Shown here piece by piece: positions 1 through 7,687 of a stretch of 39,873 nt of DNA. Every line of letters begins with the position of its first letter. Position 1 is the stretch's first letter. The notes below the pieces were generated by a model. The model was not told the origin of the DNA and searched no databases. It saw only the letters and a program-made list of their open reading frames with translations. This stretch comes from Comamonadaceae bacterium (lineage in GTDB: Bacteria > Pseudomonadota > Gammaproteobacteria > Burkholderiales > Burkholderiaceae_C), in contig CANCUP010000006.1 of the NCBI GenBank assembly GCA_947381325.1, forward strand, positions 1-39,873, in the 5' to 3' direction. The position numbers and the translations under genes were made by a program.

Positions 1-3000
1 GTTACTTGGCCGATGTGACACCAGCCAGCCTGAGCATCAACGGGCAAACGGCAGCCAACAAAGTTTATGACGCCACCACTGCAGCCACGCTCAGCAGCGG
101 GACTTTGGTGGGCTTGTTCAATGGCGACGCAGTGACCTTGACTCAGGCAGGTGCTTTCACAAACAAGAATGCGGGCATCGGCAAATCCATCGTGGGGAGC
201 AATACCTTAGCTGGCGTGGATGCGGCCAACTATGTGCTGACGCAGCCCACCGACCTAACGGCCACCATCACACCTGCCACCTTGGTGTTGTCAGGTCTTA
301 CCGCCTCCAACAAGGTCTACAACGCGGCAACCGACGCCAGCGTGACTGGCGCCCCCGTGGCCATCCCGCTGGGAAATGATGTGGTCACCCTCACAGGTAC
401 GCCCACAGGCGTGTTTCTTGATAAAAACGTTGGCAACGGCAAACCCGTCTTACTTGCAGGCTTGGCCATCAACAACGCCTCGGGTGATGGAGCGAACTAC
501 GTTTTACCCAACGACATTGGGATGACGGCCAACATCACCAAGAAAGACTTGACCATCACTGGCACCACCGTTGCCACCAAAGTCTATGACGCGACAACCT
601 CGGCCACTTTGTCCAACGGCACCCTGGTCGGCGTGGAGGGCAGTGATGTCTTGTCGCTCGTACAAACCGGCACCTTCAATGACAAAAATGTGGGCACAGG
701 AAAATCCGTCACGCCAAGCTCTAGCCTGTTGGGTGCAGCCAATGGCAACTACAACGTGATGGAGCCCACCGGTTTGACAGGCACGATCACCCAAGCGCCG
801 CTGTCGGTGACAGGTCTGTCGGTGAGCGAGAAGTTTTACGACGGCACCACCAGTGCATCGATTGCCGGCAACCCGGTGGCCCATCCTCTGTTGACGGATG
901 ACGTGTCTGTGTCTGGCTTGCCCAGCGCTGTGTTTTCAAACCCCAATGCTGGGTTGAATGTTCCGGTGACAGTCTCCAATCTGACCCTCGCTGGGGCAGA
1001 CGCCGGCAACTACAGCGCAAGCGCCATCACAGGGGTGGTCGCCACCATCAAACCCGCTGTGCTGACCGCAGTGGCCAACCCCTATTCCAAGGTCTATGAC
1101 GGGACGCTTGCTGCTGCACCAACCATGACCATCACCGGCGGTCTAGTCGGCACTGAAACATTGAATGTGGCCAGCACCGGATTCTTCGATGCCAAGGATG
1201 TGCTCACCGCATCCATGGTGACCGTCAGCACCACCACGCTGTCTAACGGAGGCAATGGCGGCTTGGCCTCCAACTACAGCTTGAGCCCAGGCCAAACAGC
1301 GGTCGCCACCATCACGCCGGCACAACTGACCGCCAGCGTCATGGCACCCAACAAAGTTTATAACGGCACTGTGGCTGCCACACACACCTTGAACATCACG
1401 TCAGGCCTTGTGGGGTCTGAGACTTTGGAGGTTACGAGCACGGCTTCTTTCAACTCAAAGGATGTGGTCACAGCCAACTTGGTGACCGTCAACACAGCGA
1501 GCTTGTCTGACGGCAACAACGGCGGCTTGGCGTCCAACTACAGCTTGAGCCCCGGCCAAACCGTGGCAGCCAACATCACCCCTGCACCGCTGACTGCTGC
1601 GGTGACAGCACCTCACAAGGTGTACGACGGCACGGTGAGCGCGACACCCACGATGACCATCACTGCAGGCCTTGTAGGCGCTGAAACATTGAATGTGTCG
1701 GGGACCGCGTCATTCAATTCGAAGAATGTGGCATCAGCCCATGCAGTGACTGTCGACACGATATTGCTGACCGATGGCACACAGGGTGGCTTAGCCTCCA
1801 ACTACAGCCTGAACCCCGGACAAACCGTGGCAGCCAACATCAGCCCAGCACAACTCACAGCCACAGACATCGCCGCTGTGAAAACCATTTACGGCGACCC
1901 CATCACGCCAGGTGCTGTCCAACTGGCAGGAATGATTGGCGCCGACAAGGTGTCAGCCAACGCCACACTGGCGAACCCCAGATACAGCTCGAGCCACAAC
2001 GTCAAAGCGGGGTCTTATCAGCAAACCGTGAATGCGCTGACAGGAGCAGATGCCAGCAATTACACCCTGACCCCCTACACAACGGATGCACCCACCTATC
2101 AAATCTCTGAACTTGCATTGAGCGGGTCCATCCAAAGCAGCAGCTCGACGGCGGGGTCGATACTGGCGCCTGGTTTGGCAAGCTTTACAAATGTCTTAGC
2201 AGGTGATGCGATTGGCGCGGCAGAAGTCGTGGTCTCGATTCCGGGGGCAGCCAAGGGCAGCAAGACCGGCAACTCCGTGGGCACCTTTGCAGGTAGCCAA
2301 AAGGTCGCCTCACTCTCTGGCGTGGATGCAGAAAATTACAGCTTCCTCCAGGTGCTGGGTGATTACAGCGTGAAGACAGGATTTTCCAGTGGCTCCATTC
2401 TTCCGCCAGAAATGAGATCACCGGCCAATCAAACACTGGCCGTCAAAGATAGTTCCACAGCTGCTTCTGTACGCGCGTTCAACACGACGATCACCCCGTC
2501 AGACAACTCGCCTATTTCTGGACAAAACTTCACAGTCACCCAAGAGGCACAAGCAAGCGCTACGCTCGCTAAAACAAGGGTTGCTACGCCGACTGACACA
2601 ACTGGGAAAGAAGTGGCGCAAGACCAGTGGAAGACCTTGACGCAAGTGCAAGGAAAAACACCATCACCATCACCATCACCAGCACCAGCACCAGCACCAG
2701 CACCAGCACGTCAGATGATGGCTTCAGCCAAAACACCCAGCATGATCACCGCATTTGCGGCCAGCGCTTTGGACTTTTCTCAGCTTGGGGGCACCTCCGA
2801 CGCACAAGGGCCATCTGCCCCAACAATGGCGTCCCCCCCCATGGCACAAGACACTCACGCCAGCCTAGACAGCAATGACTCCCTGCAAGATTCGATCCTG
2901 GAATTTGTGGGTGATGTTTTAAGAAACCCTGCCACTTACCAAGTGTTGGGCGGGGCATCATCTCTTGCAGTTTTGTCCAAAACCTTGCTGAGCTCAAGCA

Positions 3001-3122
3001 CCGCACTGAGTGCAGCGACGACACCTGCAAACACACCCAACCGCACACCGGTCCGTGGCCCCTATGAGCCTGCATCCAATGTCAACAACCGCTTGAGCAA
3101 CCGGTTGTCACGCAGGGCCTAG
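1..3122 (+). CDS. YDG-repeat secreted adhesin-like protein, 3' part
   Basis: The reading frame is already open at base 3, so the true start lies upstream and only the last ~1040 residues are seen. The visible part is a string of YDG-type repeats of 84-89 residues. Each starts with a K-V/F-Y-D/N-G/A-T motif (K codons at 60, 312, 579, 831, 1089, 1353 and 1617) and closes with an NY...T-x-T-I-T-P segment. An eighth, MBG-like unit (KTIYGD) starts at 1881. After ~2100 there is a non-repeated region, then an SPSPSP-APAPAP low-complexity stretch and a C-terminal tail without a recognisable anchor. YDG repeats are known from large filamentous-haemagglutinin-like proteins exported by two-partner secretion; no secretion partner or N-terminal TPS domain lies in this window, so the export route is inferred. 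It is likely a surface adhesin or matrix protein. The stop overlaps the stop of the convergent gene at 3119-3904. Confidence 0.8.
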   Translation, partial: YLADVTPASLSINGQTAANKVYDATTAATLSSGTLVGLFNGDAVTLTQAGAFTNKNAGIGKSIVGSNTLAGVDAANYVLTQPTDLTATITPATLVLSGLTASNKVYNAATDASVTGAPVAIPLGNDVVTLTGTPTGVFLDKNVGNGKPVLLAGLAINNASGDGANYVLPNDIGMTANITKKDLTITGTTVATKVYDATTSATLSNGTLVGVEGSDVLSLVQTGTFNDKNVGTGKSVTPSSSLLGAANGNYNVMEPTGLTGTITQAPLSVTGLSVSEKFYDGTTSASIAGNPVAHPLLTDDVSVSGLPSAVFSNPNAGLNVPVTVSNLTLAGADAGNYSASAITGVVATIKPAVLTAVANPYSKVYDGTLAAAPTMTITGGLVGTETLNVASTGFFDAKDVLTASMVTVSTTTLSNGGNGGLASNYSLSPGQTAVATITPAQLTASVMAPNKVYNGTVAATHTLNITSGLVGSETLEVTSTASFNSKDVVTANLVTVNTASLSDGNNGGLASNYSLSPGQTVAANITPAPLTAAVTAPHKVYDGTVSATPTMTITAGLVGAETLNVSGTASFNSKNVASAHAVTVDTILLTDGTQGGLASNYSLNPGQTVAANISPAQLTATDIAAVKTIYGDPITPGAVQLAGMIGADKVSANATLANPRYSSSHNVKAGSYQQTVNALTGADASNYTLTPYTTDAPTYQISELALSGSIQSSSSTAGSILAPGLASFTNVLAGDAIGAAEVVVSIPGAAKGSKTGNSVGTFAGSQKVASLSGVDAENYSFLQVLGDYSVKTGFSSGSILPPEMRSPANQTLAVKDSSTAASVRAFNTTITPSDNSPISGQNFTVTQEAQASATLAKTRVATPTDTTGKEVAQDQWKTLTQVQGKTPSPSPSPAPAPAPAPARQMMASAKTPSMITAFAASALDFSQLGGTSDAQGPSAPTMASPPMAQDTHASLDSNDSLQDSILEFVGDVLRNPATYQVLGGASSLAVLSKTLLSSSTALSAATTPANTPNRTPVRGPYEPASNVNNRLSNRLSRRA
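1089..1880 (+). repeat. Three tandem 264-bp coding repeats (88 aa each)
   Basis: Units begin at 1089, 1353 and 1617 with the K-V-Y codons, and the next unit starts at 1881, giving an exact 264-bp period. The stretch coding for G-L-A-S-N-Y-S-L-(S/N)-P-G-Q-T occurs in all three with few base changes. The earlier units in the same gene are spaced 252, 267, 252 and 258 bp and are more diverged. The regular period suggests recent duplication or ongoing recombination between these three units. Confidence 0.85.
2661..2708 (+). repeat. Hexanucleotide microsatellite (CCATCA)3(CCAGCA)5
   Basis: Three copies of CCATCA are followed by five copies of CCAGCA, all in the adhesin frame. They encode an S-P then A-P dipeptide run near residue 886-902. 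The six-base period keeps the frame, so copy-number change would vary linker length rather than switch the gene off. Confidence 0.9.
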
Positions 3123-3904
3123 TACATGACCATGTCCTTGAATATTTCGGGTCCCACAGAAGCTTCAAACGCCTGATCAATGAGCGCCTGAATTTCAAGG
3201 AGGTTTTTCTTGATGCCTGCAAAAGAGAAGCGCTGTTTCTTTTCTATGTAGCCATCGCTGTCAATGAAAACACTGGGCCCCGAATAGGTGATCAAGTGCG
3301 CTCTGAAAGCCATGTCGGCAGGGTCTATATCTCTTGGCAACTCCAACCCACTGTGCGCACAAACTTTCACTCTATTGAGGAGTTGAATGTCTTTCTTTTG
3401 ATGCAACACCTCAGTTTGTGCAACGGCTGTGTGTCCACCTAATTTCTGAAGCAAGTGCAACTCTGAGCTCGCCAAATAGTTTTGCAAGGGCCTGCCCTTG
3501 TGCGGCACGATCCGCTCTAGAACACGCATGCCTAGGCGGTGCGATGTGGACAACCCCAAACCTTTGTTGACAATGAAAACTCCTTCAAGAAAAAAGCTCA
3601 AGAAGGATTCAATGTCTTGGTAGTCACTGGTTTTGAACGTGAGGCACTCTGAGTTCAAGATGAAGTGACTTGTCCTCTTTTTGTTGACGAACACATAAGC
3701 ACTGCGCACATTGGGCACGAGCATTTTGTGTGCGTCCATGTGCTCAACTTGTAAGGACTGGCTTTGGATGGCAGAAGCGTCGACATAATTTGCGACACGA
3801 AATGCTGCCTGGATCGCATGAATTTTTTCAAGCCAATGAGCCACTGGACTGAATCTGAGCTCTGCAATGGTGAGGTAGTTGGAAGAGTTTCTCAAATGAC
3901 GCAT
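3119..3904 (-). CDS. TIGR04255 family protein
   Basis: This 261-residue protein has no signal peptide or membrane segment. It matches the layout I know for the sporadically distributed TIGR04255 family: a start of the type L-x-N-(x)-S/A-P...RFSP, a middle T-S-H-R-L-G-M-R-V-L-E-R-I followed by L-Q-N-Y-L, and a final F-xx-I-xx-x-L-L-E-I-Q-xx-I-xx-A-F-E segment. The function of the family is not known. It lies 49 bp downstream of the LysR gene on the same strand and could be cotranscribed with it. Its TAG stop overlaps the adhesin stop in a shared CTAG, so the two genes converge with no spacer. Family assignment is by recognition of motif order; a role is not claimed. Confidence 0.65.
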   Translation of the reverse strand: MRHLRNSSNYLTIAELRFSPVAHWLEKIHAIQAAFRVANYVDASAIQSQSLQVEHMDAHKMLVPNVRSAYVFVNKKRTSHFILNSECLTFKTSDYQDIESFLSFFLEGVFIVNKGLGLSTSHRLGMRVLERIVPHKGRPLQNYLASSELHLLQKLGGHTAVAQTEVLHQKKDIQLLNRVKVCAHSGLELPRDIDPADMAFRAHLITYSGPSVFIDSDGYIEKKQRFSFAGIKKNLLEIQALIDQAFEASVGPEIFKDMVMY

Positions 3905-3953
3905 CGCAAGATCTTACGAAGTACATCCTGTAAACCTTGCATTTTTTTGTAAG

Positions 3954-4898
3954 TCAACCAATCGGAGTGTTTTTTCGTACAGAGCGTTTCACAGATTCAG
4001 CACCAATCCATCCCCCTGCTTTTAGGGAGTCTTGCAACGACTCCATCAATGTTCGCTTGCATTCCTTGACAGCTGGTGAATGGAGTCGGGACTGGTTTTC
4101 AAACAATGCCCATGTCATGAAGAGTCCTTTGATGGGAGCCCAGCTTATGTCATGCTCAGCTTTCAGTCCGACGACCGCGCAAGACGGAACGACTGTGTAA
4201 GCTAAATTTTGACTGGCCACATTCATGCACAAAGCCAAGGTATCGACTTGCATGGCAAGCTTGAATTTGAGAGATTGCCTCTGAAGTGAATGCTCAATCA
4301 ATTGTCGAATCGTATTGGGTTTGCCTGGCAAAACCAGCTTGACATCGTTGAGTTTGGTCAATGCAACGGGCGCGTTGGGATCGAGATTTTCTGATTTATG
4401 TCCTACCAGCACCAGAGGTTCGCGCACCAAGTTGGTCTGCGTGTATCCAGTCAGTGGCGTGCTGGAGAATGGAACGATGCACAGATCCAACAGCCCAGCG
4501 ATCATGTGCTCACGCAACACATGGCTGACACCTTCATGAATTCTTAAAGTGACTCTTGGCGTGTCACTCATGATGCGCCGAATCAAGTCAGATGTGAAAA
4601 CTTCTTGCCACGACGGGGGGATGCCCACAGCCACTTGCCCCGATGTTTCTCCAAGCTGCTCTTTCAAGAGGGCAAATTGCGAGAGAAGTGGACGCGCCCT
4701 GTCAGAAAGCAACCGACCTGCATCCGTCAGTTGAACGCCCCCTTGGGTTCGCGTGAACAAGGCTGTGCCCATCTCATGCTCCAAAGAGCTGATGATTCGC
4801 GAAAGCGACGGCTGTGAAATATTGAGATCTCCAGCTGCTTTGTTGATGCTGCCGAACTCAACCACGCGCAAAAAAAATTCAATCGACTTGGAGTCCAT
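3954..4898 (-). CDS. LysR-type transcriptional regulator
   Basis: The 314-residue protein begins with a typical LysR winged helix-turn-helix (residues ~1-60: F-F-L-R-V-V-E-F-G-S, then K-A-A-x-x-L-x-I-S-Q-P-S-L-S-R, and L-F-T-R-T-xx-G-V-Q-L-T-xx-G). A periplasmic-binding-protein-like effector domain follows (~90-300). It is divergent from the aryl-CoA hydroxylase gene, the usual arrangement for a LysR regulator of the neighbouring catabolic operon. A T-N11-A box centred at 4921 lies 15 bp before its own start, so autoregulation is likely. The same composite site occurs before BKACE and hyuA, which suggests it controls both convergent operons. The effector is probably an aromatic acid, acyl-CoA or pathway intermediate; this is inference. 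No strong Shine-Dalgarno sequence is visible before the ATG. Confidence 0.9.
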   Translation of the reverse strand: MDSKSIEFFLRVVEFGSINKAAGDLNISQPSLSRIISSLEHEMGTALFTRTQGGVQLTDAGRLLSDRARPLLSQFALLKEQLGETSGQVAVGIPPSWQEVFTSDLIRRIMSDTPRVTLRIHEGVSHVLREHMIAGLLDLCIVPFSSTPLTGYTQTNLVREPLVLVGHKSENLDPNAPVALTKLNDVKLVLPGKPNTIRQLIEHSLQRQSLKFKLAMQVDTLALCMNVASQNLAYTVVPSCAVVGLKAEHDISWAPIKGLFMTWALFENQSRLHSPAVKECKRTLMESLQDSLKAGGWIGAESVKRSVRKNTPIG

Positions 4899-4912
4899 TT
4901 TGTTACACGATT

Positions 4913-4970
4913 TATGAATAACCAGTATAGCCGCGCAGCATTATTCGACTAACGTGCTGCCCGCTACGAT
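4913..4970 (+). promoter_or_regulatory. LysR-type composite promoter of the hydroxylase operon
   Basis: The box TATGAATAACCAGTATA (4913-4929) contains T-N11-A with TAT/ATA arms. After 9 bp comes CATTATTCG (4939-4947), whose last six bases TATTCG could act as a weak -35. After 17 bp there is TACGAT (4965-4970) as -10. The predicted start of transcription near 4977 gives a leader of ~50 bases to the ATG at 5026. The same arrangement and spacing recurs at 6692-6749 and, on the other strand, at 26635-26578. The box also lies just upstream of the divergent LysR gene. Confidence 0.7.
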
Positions 4971-5025
4971 GCGTGGCATGGGTGAATCAACCCTTACGTC
5001 ATGCAGAAGTATTCAAGGTGAAGAT

Positions 5026-6174
5026 ATGAAGGTAAAAATTCTTGGCGCTGGGCCTGCGGGCTTGTATCTGGCTGCCTTGTTAAAGCAAGATAACCCCAGC
5101 CATGAGATAGAAATTTTCGAGAAAAACCCGCGCCATGCCACTTGGGGCTTTGGCGTCGTTTTCTCTGATCGCGCGCTTGAATTTTTGAAAGCAGATGACC
5201 AAGCTTTGTACGACTATCTAACGCCACATCTTGAAACATGGCCTGAGATCACCGTTGTGCACAACGACCACCACATACCTATTGCGGGCAATGGATTTTC
5301 TTCGATTGGGCGATTGGAACTGCTGACGCTGATGTTCGCGTATGTGGAAAAGCTAGACGTGAAAATTAACTTCGACATTGACATCAAGTCACTGGCCGAT
5401 TTAGGTTCGGCTGATTTGATCGTTGGATCGAATGGGGCATTCTCTTGGCTGCGTGATGAGAATCAACAGAAATTTGGCACCACGGTGGACTGGCGTCCCA
5501 ACCGCTTTATCTGGTACGGAACAACCAAGCCATTCAACAGTTTGACCCTGACATTTCGCGAGACCGATGCGGGAGTTTTCTGTGCACACCATTACCGTTA
5601 CCGTCCCGATCGCAGCACGTTTCTTGTCGAGGTAGATGAGCAGACTTGGCATCGCGCAGGATTTGAAAAGATGTCAGAACAGGACACGATCAAATACTGC
5701 GAGAAAGTGTTTGCCAATGACTTGGAGGGTCATCCGATCATCACCAATCACTCCCATTGGCGACAGTTTCCAGCGATTTGGAATGAGCGATGGAGTTATG
5801 ACAACATTGTTTTGATTGGCGATGCACTCAGAACGGCCCACTTCTCCATTGGCTCTGGCACACGATTGGCCATGGAAGACGCCGTCGCTTTGTTCAAGGC
5901 TTTGAAAGCTCACAACAACGACGTGGCGGCGGCCCTGCCTTATTTCCAGGAGATCCGACTCCCACCGATGAAGAAGATCTGGGATGCCGCCAATGTCAGC
6001 ATTCGTTGGTACGAAGAGATGGGCCACCTCGTCAAAGATCTGACACCGGTGGAATTTGCCTACAGCTACATGACAAGAACCGGGCGAGTCAGCCACCAAG
6101 AGGTGAAAAAACGTGACCCTCAACTGGCTCTTGCTTATGAAAAACTTCATCCAGATGTTCTTCAAAGTCAGTGA
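5026..6174 (+). CDS. FAD-dependent aryl-CoA hydroxylase (salicylyl-CoA 5-hydroxylase-like, single domain)
   Basis: I start the protein at the ATG at 5026, preceded by AAGGTGA, because M-K-V-K-I-L-G-A-G-P-A-G begins the FAD-binding fold directly; an upstream in-frame ATG at 4954 would fall in the promoter. The 382-residue product has GxGxxG at 7-12, G-F-G-V-V-F-S-D at 41-48, an N-R-F-I-W-x-G-T segment at 159-166 and the second FAD motif G265-D266, then A-H-F-S-I-G-S-G-T. These are the marks of the N-terminal half of bifunctional salicylyl-CoA/2-aminobenzoyl-CoA monooxygenases. The old-yellow-enzyme-like reductase half is absent, so a simple ring hydroxylation of an aryl-CoA is more likely than hydroxylation plus reduction. 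4-Hydroxybenzoyl-CoA and salicylyl-CoA are plausible substrates. The usual DG motif reads S-N-G (N136), an unusual substitution. It is the first gene of the catabolic operon. Confidence 0.8.
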   Translation: MKVKILGAGPAGLYLAALLKQDNPSHEIEIFEKNPRHATWGFGVVFSDRALEFLKADDQALYDYLTPHLETWPEITVVHNDHHIPIAGNGFSSIGRLELLTLMFAYVEKLDVKINFDIDIKSLADLGSADLIVGSNGAFSWLRDENQQKFGTTVDWRPNRFIWYGTTKPFNSLTLTFRETDAGVFCAHHYRYRPDRSTFLVEVDEQTWHRAGFEKMSEQDTIKYCEKVFANDLEGHPIITNHSHWRQFPAIWNERWSYDNIVLIGDALRTAHFSIGSGTRLAMEDAVALFKALKAHNNDVAAALPYFQEIRLPPMKKIWDAANVSIRWYEEMGHLVKDLTPVEFAYSYMTRTGRVSHQEVKKRDPQLALAYEKLHPDVLQSQ

Positions 6175-6195
6175 AAGACACACAGCGAGCCTCAC

Positions 6196-6660
6196 ATGAC
6201 GGATGCCATGGTCATTTCTAGTCCGGCAGATGCCTTGAACAAAGTGGGCCAGACACTGGGCGTGAGTACTTGGCGTTTGGTGGATCAAGCGTCCGTCACC
6301 TCGTTCGGTGAAATCACAGGTGATCAGCAATGGCTCCACACCGATGTTGAAAAAGCACGCCAAGGGCCATACGGTGGTTGTGTTGCGCATGGGCTTTACA
6401 CACTGGCTTTGGCAGGCGGTGGTTTTTTCCATGAAATCGTTCAAACGAATGCGCGCGTCGGTCTCAATTACGGCTGCGATCGCGTTCGATACCCGGCCCC
6501 ATTGCGGGTAGGACATCGCGTCAGAGGGTACGCAGTTCTCAGGTCGGCCAAGCCACTTGAAGATGACGGCGTACAGCTCCTGGTCGAGGTAACCGTTGAA
6601 ATGGAGGGCACGATCAAGCCAGCTTGCGTTGCTGAATTCATTGTGCGTTACTTCTTTTGA
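6196..6660 (+). CDS. MaoC-like (R)-specific hydratase/dehydratase
   Basis: This 154-residue single hot-dog protein carries the hydratase signature T-G-D-Q-Q-W-L-H-T-D. D43 and H48 stand at the five-residue spacing of the Asp/His pair of (R)-enoyl-CoA hydratases, and the oxyanion-hole segment A-H-G-L-Y-T-L follows. Members of the family add water to, or remove it from, enoyl-CoA thioesters in the cytoplasm. It lies 21 bp after the hydroxylase gene. A second, unrelated hydratase (the crotonase at 8684) is in the same operon, so the two may act on different intermediates or give opposite stereochemistry. The substrate cannot be read from sequence. Confidence 0.8.
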   Translation: MTDAMVISSPADALNKVGQTLGVSTWRLVDQASVTSFGEITGDQQWLHTDVEKARQGPYGGCVAHGLYTLALAGGGFFHEIVQTNARVGLNYGCDRVRYPAPLRVGHRVRGYAVLRSAKPLEDDGVQLLVEVTVEMEGTIKPACVAEFIVRYFF

Positions 6661-6691
6661 ACGCCTGTCCGCCGCACAGGGATATCCGTAA

Positions 6692-6749
6692 TATGAATAA
6701 CCTGTATCCGAGATCTACATGATTCAGTGAACAAACCTCTGGTTAGCAT
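6692..6749 (+). promoter_or_regulatory. Second LysR-type composite promoter, before BKACE
   Basis: In the 125-bp gap between the MaoC and BKACE genes lies TATGAATAACCTGTATC (6692-6708), matching the box at 4913 in 15 of 17 positions. It is followed after 9 bp by CATGATTCA (6718-6726), which contains the -35 candidate GATTCA. After 17 bp comes the -10 candidate TAGCAT (6744-6749). Transcription would start near 6756, ~30 bases before the BKACE ATG, so the operon probably has an internal regulated promoter. Confidence 0.68.
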
Positions 6750-6785
6750 CCATCCACTACCGATTGCAAAAACAAGGAGACATTC

Positions 6786-7682
6786 ATGAGCAAACCCAAA
6801 GTCATTGTGACGGTCGCCCCCACTGGCGGAATGGCTGGCAAAAAACAAAATCCCAATTTGCCCACGCAACCCAAAGAAATTGCCGAAGACACTTACCGGT
6901 GTTACAACGCCGGCGCATCAGTAGTGGCCGTTCATGCGCGTCGCGAAGACGATGAGGCCACTTGCAACCCAGCGGTCTACAGCGAAATCAATCACCTGAT
7001 TCGCAGCAAGTGCGACATCATTCTCAACAACTCCACAGGCGGCGGTATCAACGGCGACATGGTCCATCCAGTTGGCAACAGCGAGTACTGGGAGATTCGT
7101 TGGAGCGAACGTCTCAAAGGGTTGGAGGGCGAGGGGGTCGAGATGTGCACCCTGGATGCCCAAACCGTTGTAGCCAGCTTTGGCGGAAAGGAAATTCTTG
7201 TTGCCACAACCCCATCGAGGATTCGCACGCTAGCCACGATGATGAAGGAGCGAGGCATCAAACCTGAATGGGAAGTATTTGGTTTGGCAGATATTGTGCA
7301 AGACGTGACACGTCTCATTGCTGAGGGCTACGACGATGCACCCTACTTCATCAATATCGTATTGGGCGTTAACGCGTTTCAGGGCGCGCTGCCCTACACG
7401 CCAAAAATACTGCAAACGATGGTGGACCATCTACCAAACAAGACCGTTTTCAATGTGAGCGCCATCGGTTCGGCACAGTTACCTGCTGCCGTCAATTCAT
7501 TGCTTTTAGGCGGCCATGTACGCGTGGGACTTGAAGACAACCTGTATTACGAACAAGGCGTGCTCGCGACAAACGTTCAATTGGTCGAACGGCTTGTACG
7601 CATCGTTCGGGAAATGGGCTACGAACCCGCCACCCCAGAGGAAGCCCGCCAAATCATGGGCCTGCGTTCACTGTGCAAGTAA
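6786..7682 (+). CDS. Beta-keto acid cleavage enzyme (BKACE, DUF849)
   Basis: This 298-residue TIM-barrel enzyme belongs to the family of 3-keto-5-aminohexanoate cleavage enzyme (Kce). The family reaction is beta-keto acid + acetyl-CoA giving acetoacetate + acyl-CoA. Seen motifs are V-T-V-A-P-T-G near the start, N-P-N-L-P at 22-26, N-N-S-T-G-G-G at 81-87 and [11 protein letters not shown] at 242-252. Aligned by eye to Kce, H50 and E250 match two of the three zinc ligands, but the first ligand His is alanine (A48 in A-V-H-A-R). R246 matches the conserved arginine. A good ribosome site (AAGGAGA) precedes the ATG. Next to a dehydrogenase, a CoA ligase and an aryl-CoA thioesterase, and with no thiolase present, it probably performs the C-C cleavage step of the pathway. 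An aryl beta-keto acid substrate is my inference. Confidence 0.85.
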   Translation: MSKPKVIVTVAPTGGMAGKKQNPNLPTQPKEIAEDTYRCYNAGASVVAVHARREDDEATCNPAVYSEINHLIRSKCDIILNNSTGGGINGDMVHPVGNSEYWEIRWSERLKGLEGEGVEMCTLDAQTVVASFGGKEILVATTPSRIRTLATMMKERGIKPEWEVFGLADIVQDVTRLIAEGYDDAPYFINIVLGVNAFQGALPYTPKILQTMVDHLPNKTVFNVSAIGSAQLPAAVNSLLLGGHVRVGLEDNLYYEQGVLATNVQLVERLVRIVREMGYEPATPEEARQIMGLRSLCK

Positions 7683-7687
7683 GGAAC

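Noticed and set aside
60-1880. CRISPR-like or mobile-element repeats
   Set aside because: The repeats are coding, 252-267 bp long, in one frame and match YDG protein units; there are no short direct repeats with unique spacers.
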